From Halobacteriovorax sp. (GTDB lineage Bacteria; Bdellovibrionota; Bacteriovoracia; Bacteriovoracales; Bacteriovoracaceae): 35,094 bases of DNA. Of this stretch, positions 33,344 through 35,094 are shown one piece after another; the stretch's first letter is position 1; each line of letters opens with the position of its first letter. The DNA lies in the NCBI GenBank assembly GCA_002716825.1, contig PBCC01000020.1, positions 1 to 35,094 of the forward strand. The letters run 5' to 3'. A model generated the notes under the pieces. It searched no databases and was not told where the DNA came from. It saw nothing but the letters and a program-made list of their open reading frames with translations. The translations under genes were made by a program, and so were the position numbers.

Positions 33344-34570
33344 CTAAACTTTTTTAATAATTAAACTTGAATTAATTCCTAGCATTCCAAATGAATTATT
33401 CAGAATGACTCTCACTTCTTTTTTTACAGGTTCGTTGATAACCAGGCCATCGATGGCGCACTCAGGATCTAGCTCCATGATATTGTGGCAAGGGTGAACA
33501 AGCCCATCTTCAAAAGAGGGGAGGTTTCCTGCCAGCTCTAGTGCGCCGGCTGCTCCCATAGCGTGTCCGATAAAGCCTTTCGTTGCGTTAATTAAAGTAT
33601 TTTTTGAGTTACCAAAAACCTCTCGTACTGCCTGACACTCCTGAACATCCCCAGCATTTGTGCCAGTGGCATGCATGTTCACAATATCAATTTCATCGGG
33701 ACCAAGTCCCGCCATCTTCATGGCCTTGGCCATACATTGTGATTGGCGAGTTGGATTTGGCAAAACAAAGTCAGTGGCATCAGAGTTAACGTGATAACCA
33801 ACAATCTCTCCATAGATCTTTGCCCCACGTGCGATGGCGTCATCGTATCTTTCAATCGTATAAAGAGCTCCACCTTCAGCAATCGCAATGCCATTTCGAG
33901 ATTTATCAAGTGGCTTGGTGGCTTTTGTTGCATCAGCGTCGTGGCCCAAAGCTCCTTGAGCTTTAAAGGCGGCAAAAATTCCAAAAGTTTGCGGCGATTC
34001 AGAAATCCCACCAGCAATCGCAAGATCAATTTCACCAAGACGAAGCATTTGTAGGGCATGAATCAGGCCCATATTACCAGCGGCGCAGGCAGCCCCAATG
34101 GTATAGGCTGGGCCTGTAATTCCAAGAGCGAGTGAGGTTTCACCGGCAGCATTATTGGCAACAGTACGTGGGTTATGGTGATGAGACCAAAGATCAGTAT
34201 CTAAGTTATTTTGGTAGAGCTCATGAATCTCATTTTCTGTTTCAACATTGCCGTGTTCAGTAATGCCAATATAAATACCTACGCGATCTTTATCACGAGC
34301 TGTTAGATCAATTCCTGAGTCGGCGAGGGCTTCACTGGCACAATAAATGGAAATCGCACCAGCACGGGTTCCTCTTTTTCTCATTTTTCTATTTTGATGT
34401 TTTGTTTCATCAAATTTGCAAAGACCTGCTGCCCATGTGCCCATGTGACGAACTTCAGTAAAGCTTAGTCCACTTTTACCGTTTAAAAGAGAGTGGCGAA
34501 ACTCTTTGAGGTCATTGCCATTGGGAGCGGCGACGCCAACGCCGGTGATAACGATTCTTTCTAGGTTCAT
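33344..34570 (-). CDS. 3-oxoacyl-ACP synthase (KAS I/II type ketosynthase)
   Basis: The 408-aa protein is a decarboxylating ketosynthase that extends acyl-ACP by two carbons from malonyl-ACP. The Cys-His-His triad is intact: Cys162 in IGAACAAGNMGL, His300 in MHATGTNAGDV and His336 in GFIGHAMGAAG. NNSFGMLGINSSLI closes the C-terminus. So it is an active elongating enzyme, not a chain-length factor. Its ATG overlaps the stop of the regulator gene by four bases. Beside a private ACP and upstream of OleA it most likely builds or extends the chain that OleA condenses; KAS of this type also occur in polyene-lipid clusters, so the product may be unusual. Confidence 0.9.
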   Translation of the reverse strand: MNLERIVITGVGVAAPNGNDLKEFRHSLLNGKSGLSFTEVRHMGTWAAGLCKFDETKHQNRKMRKRGTRAGAISIYCASEALADSGIDLTARDKDRVGIYIGITEHGNVETENEIHELYQNNLDTDLWSHHHNPRTVANNAAGETSLALGITGPAYTIGAACAAGNMGLIHALQMLRLGEIDLAIAGGISESPQTFGIFAAFKAQGALGHDADATKATKPLDKSRNGIAIAEGGALYTIERYDDAIARGAKIYGEIVGYHVNSDATDFVLPNPTRQSQCMAKAMKMAGLGPDEIDIVNMHATGTNAGDVQECQAVREVFGNSKNTLINATKGFIGHAMGAAGALELAGNLPSFEDGLVHPCHNIMELDPECAIDGLVINEPVKKEVRVILNNSFGMLGINSSLIIKKV

Positions 34571-35094
34571 TTTCCTTCTCCAGCCAGGCGTGAGAGACCT
34601 GTGCGAAGTTTTCCGGCCAATCCGGTTGAGATATGATTTTTAAGTTGAGCTAGGGCCTCTTGTGTTTCACCGCTTGGAACTGGAAGCCCTGAAATGAAAT
34701 CGAGCGCTTTGGGAAGAGCTCGAACAACGCTTGGGTAAGCAGCATCAGTATGTCTTCCTGATAGTCCAATGACAAAATTCATGACGGCTTCAGCAATTTG
34801 GCATGTGGCTAAAATGGAGCGAAGTTTTCGAGATCTTGCTGGCTCGCTTTCGCCGGCGTGTTCGAGACAGCGAATCGCCACAAGTCTAAAGCGCTCAATA
34901 TTTTCTTGTTCGCGCTTTCTGAACACACTTGAAACGATCGACAGCGAATCCTCTCGAATACTATGGGTCTTAGCCCGACCTTCTTTCATATCTCGTGTAT
35001 CGATAGCGCCGTAGAGGCCTAGAGTTTTGAGTGATGAGCTAACGGCCGGCTGAGACAAGCCGAGCTCTTTGGCAATCTCTTCACTAGTCAGTGG
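34567..35094 (-). CDS. GbsR/MarR-like winged-helix transcriptional regulator, N-terminus beyond the window
   Basis: The frame is open to the edge (base 35094), so the N-terminus is missing; about 175 residues are visible. They begin PLTSEEIAKELGLSQPAVSSSLKTL, a clear helix-turn-helix with the LSQPAVSSSLK recognition helix, followed by a wing. This matches GbsR-type members of the MarR family. The C-terminal part, with charged helices, would serve dimerisation or ligand sensing. A TTG at 35058 opens a shorter frame, but it cuts the helix-turn-helix and is not the start. The stop overlaps the ketosynthase start by four bases (ATGA), so the regulator is the first visible gene of the operon and probably controls it, perhaps in response to a lipid. 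The promoter lies outside the window. Confidence 0.8.
   Translation of the reverse strand, partial: PLTSEEIAKELGLSQPAVSSSLKTLGLYGAIDTRDMKEGRAKTHSIREDSLSIVSSVFRKREQENIERFRLVAIRCLEHAGESEPARSRKLRSILATCQIAEAVMNFVIGLSGRHTDAAYPSVVRALPKALDFISGLPVPSGETQEALAQLKNHISTGLAGKLRTGLSRLAGEGK

Overview
The window looks like part of the chromosome of a Gram-negative bacterium rich in secreted proteins and lipoproteins. An outer membrane is implied by several lipoprotein signals, many signal peptides, a lytic-transglycosylase-like protein and UppP. The gene style (very large cysteine-rich lipoproteins, a giant periplasmic coiled-coil protein, many unrecognised exported proteins, moderately AT-rich DNA) reminds me of Bdellovibrionota/Bacteriovoracia. 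That placement is an impression, not a demonstration. I see no rRNA, tRNA, CRISPR array, insertion sequence or phage gene.

Left part (1-14650): the end of an acetoacetyl-CoA synthetase gene is followed by a minus-strand operon of three exported proteins: a 1129-aa coiled-coil protein, an 810-aa lipoprotein with a gluzincin zinc-peptidase motif, and a 181-aa anchored protein with a PepSY-like hairpin. Divergent from it are a 529-aa membrane protein and uppP. A 5-kb gene for a 1684-aa cysteine-rich lipoprotein converges on uppP.

Middle (14650-19030): a small secreted protein, a cinA gene split by an apparent one-base frameshift, a COG2509-type FAD-dependent dehydrogenase, and a secreted protein with N-x-x-G repeats.

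Right part (19078-35094): this is the most interesting region. A plus-strand operon encodes a CrtI/CrtISO-like FAD oxidoreductase, FabG, FabZ and a FabI-like enoyl reductase. A minus-strand operon encodes a GbsR/MarR-like regulator, a ketosynthase, an acyl carrier protein, a second CrtI-like oxidoreductase, and OleA, OleB and OleC of head-to-head long-chain olefin biosynthesis. OleD lies about 2.5 kb further on, beyond a transglycosylase-like protein, a small periplasmic protein and an EEP-family hydrolase, and appears to be transcribed with the hydrolase from a sigma-54-like promoter. Together the two operons supply every activity of a type II fatty-acid elongation cycle (KS, ACP, KR, DH, ER), two desaturase/isomerase-like flavoproteins, and the four Ole enzymes. 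My working hypothesis is a dedicated pathway that builds an unusual, perhaps polyunsaturated, acyl chain and condenses two of them into a very long hydrocarbon. The enzyme families are well supported; the combined pathway is inference.

Many genes overlap by 1 or 4 bases (TAATG, ATGA, TTGA), which points to tight translational coupling. Four pairs of convergent genes overlap at their 3' ends. Several starts were moved inward from the longest open frame to codons preceded by a good Shine-Dalgarno sequence.
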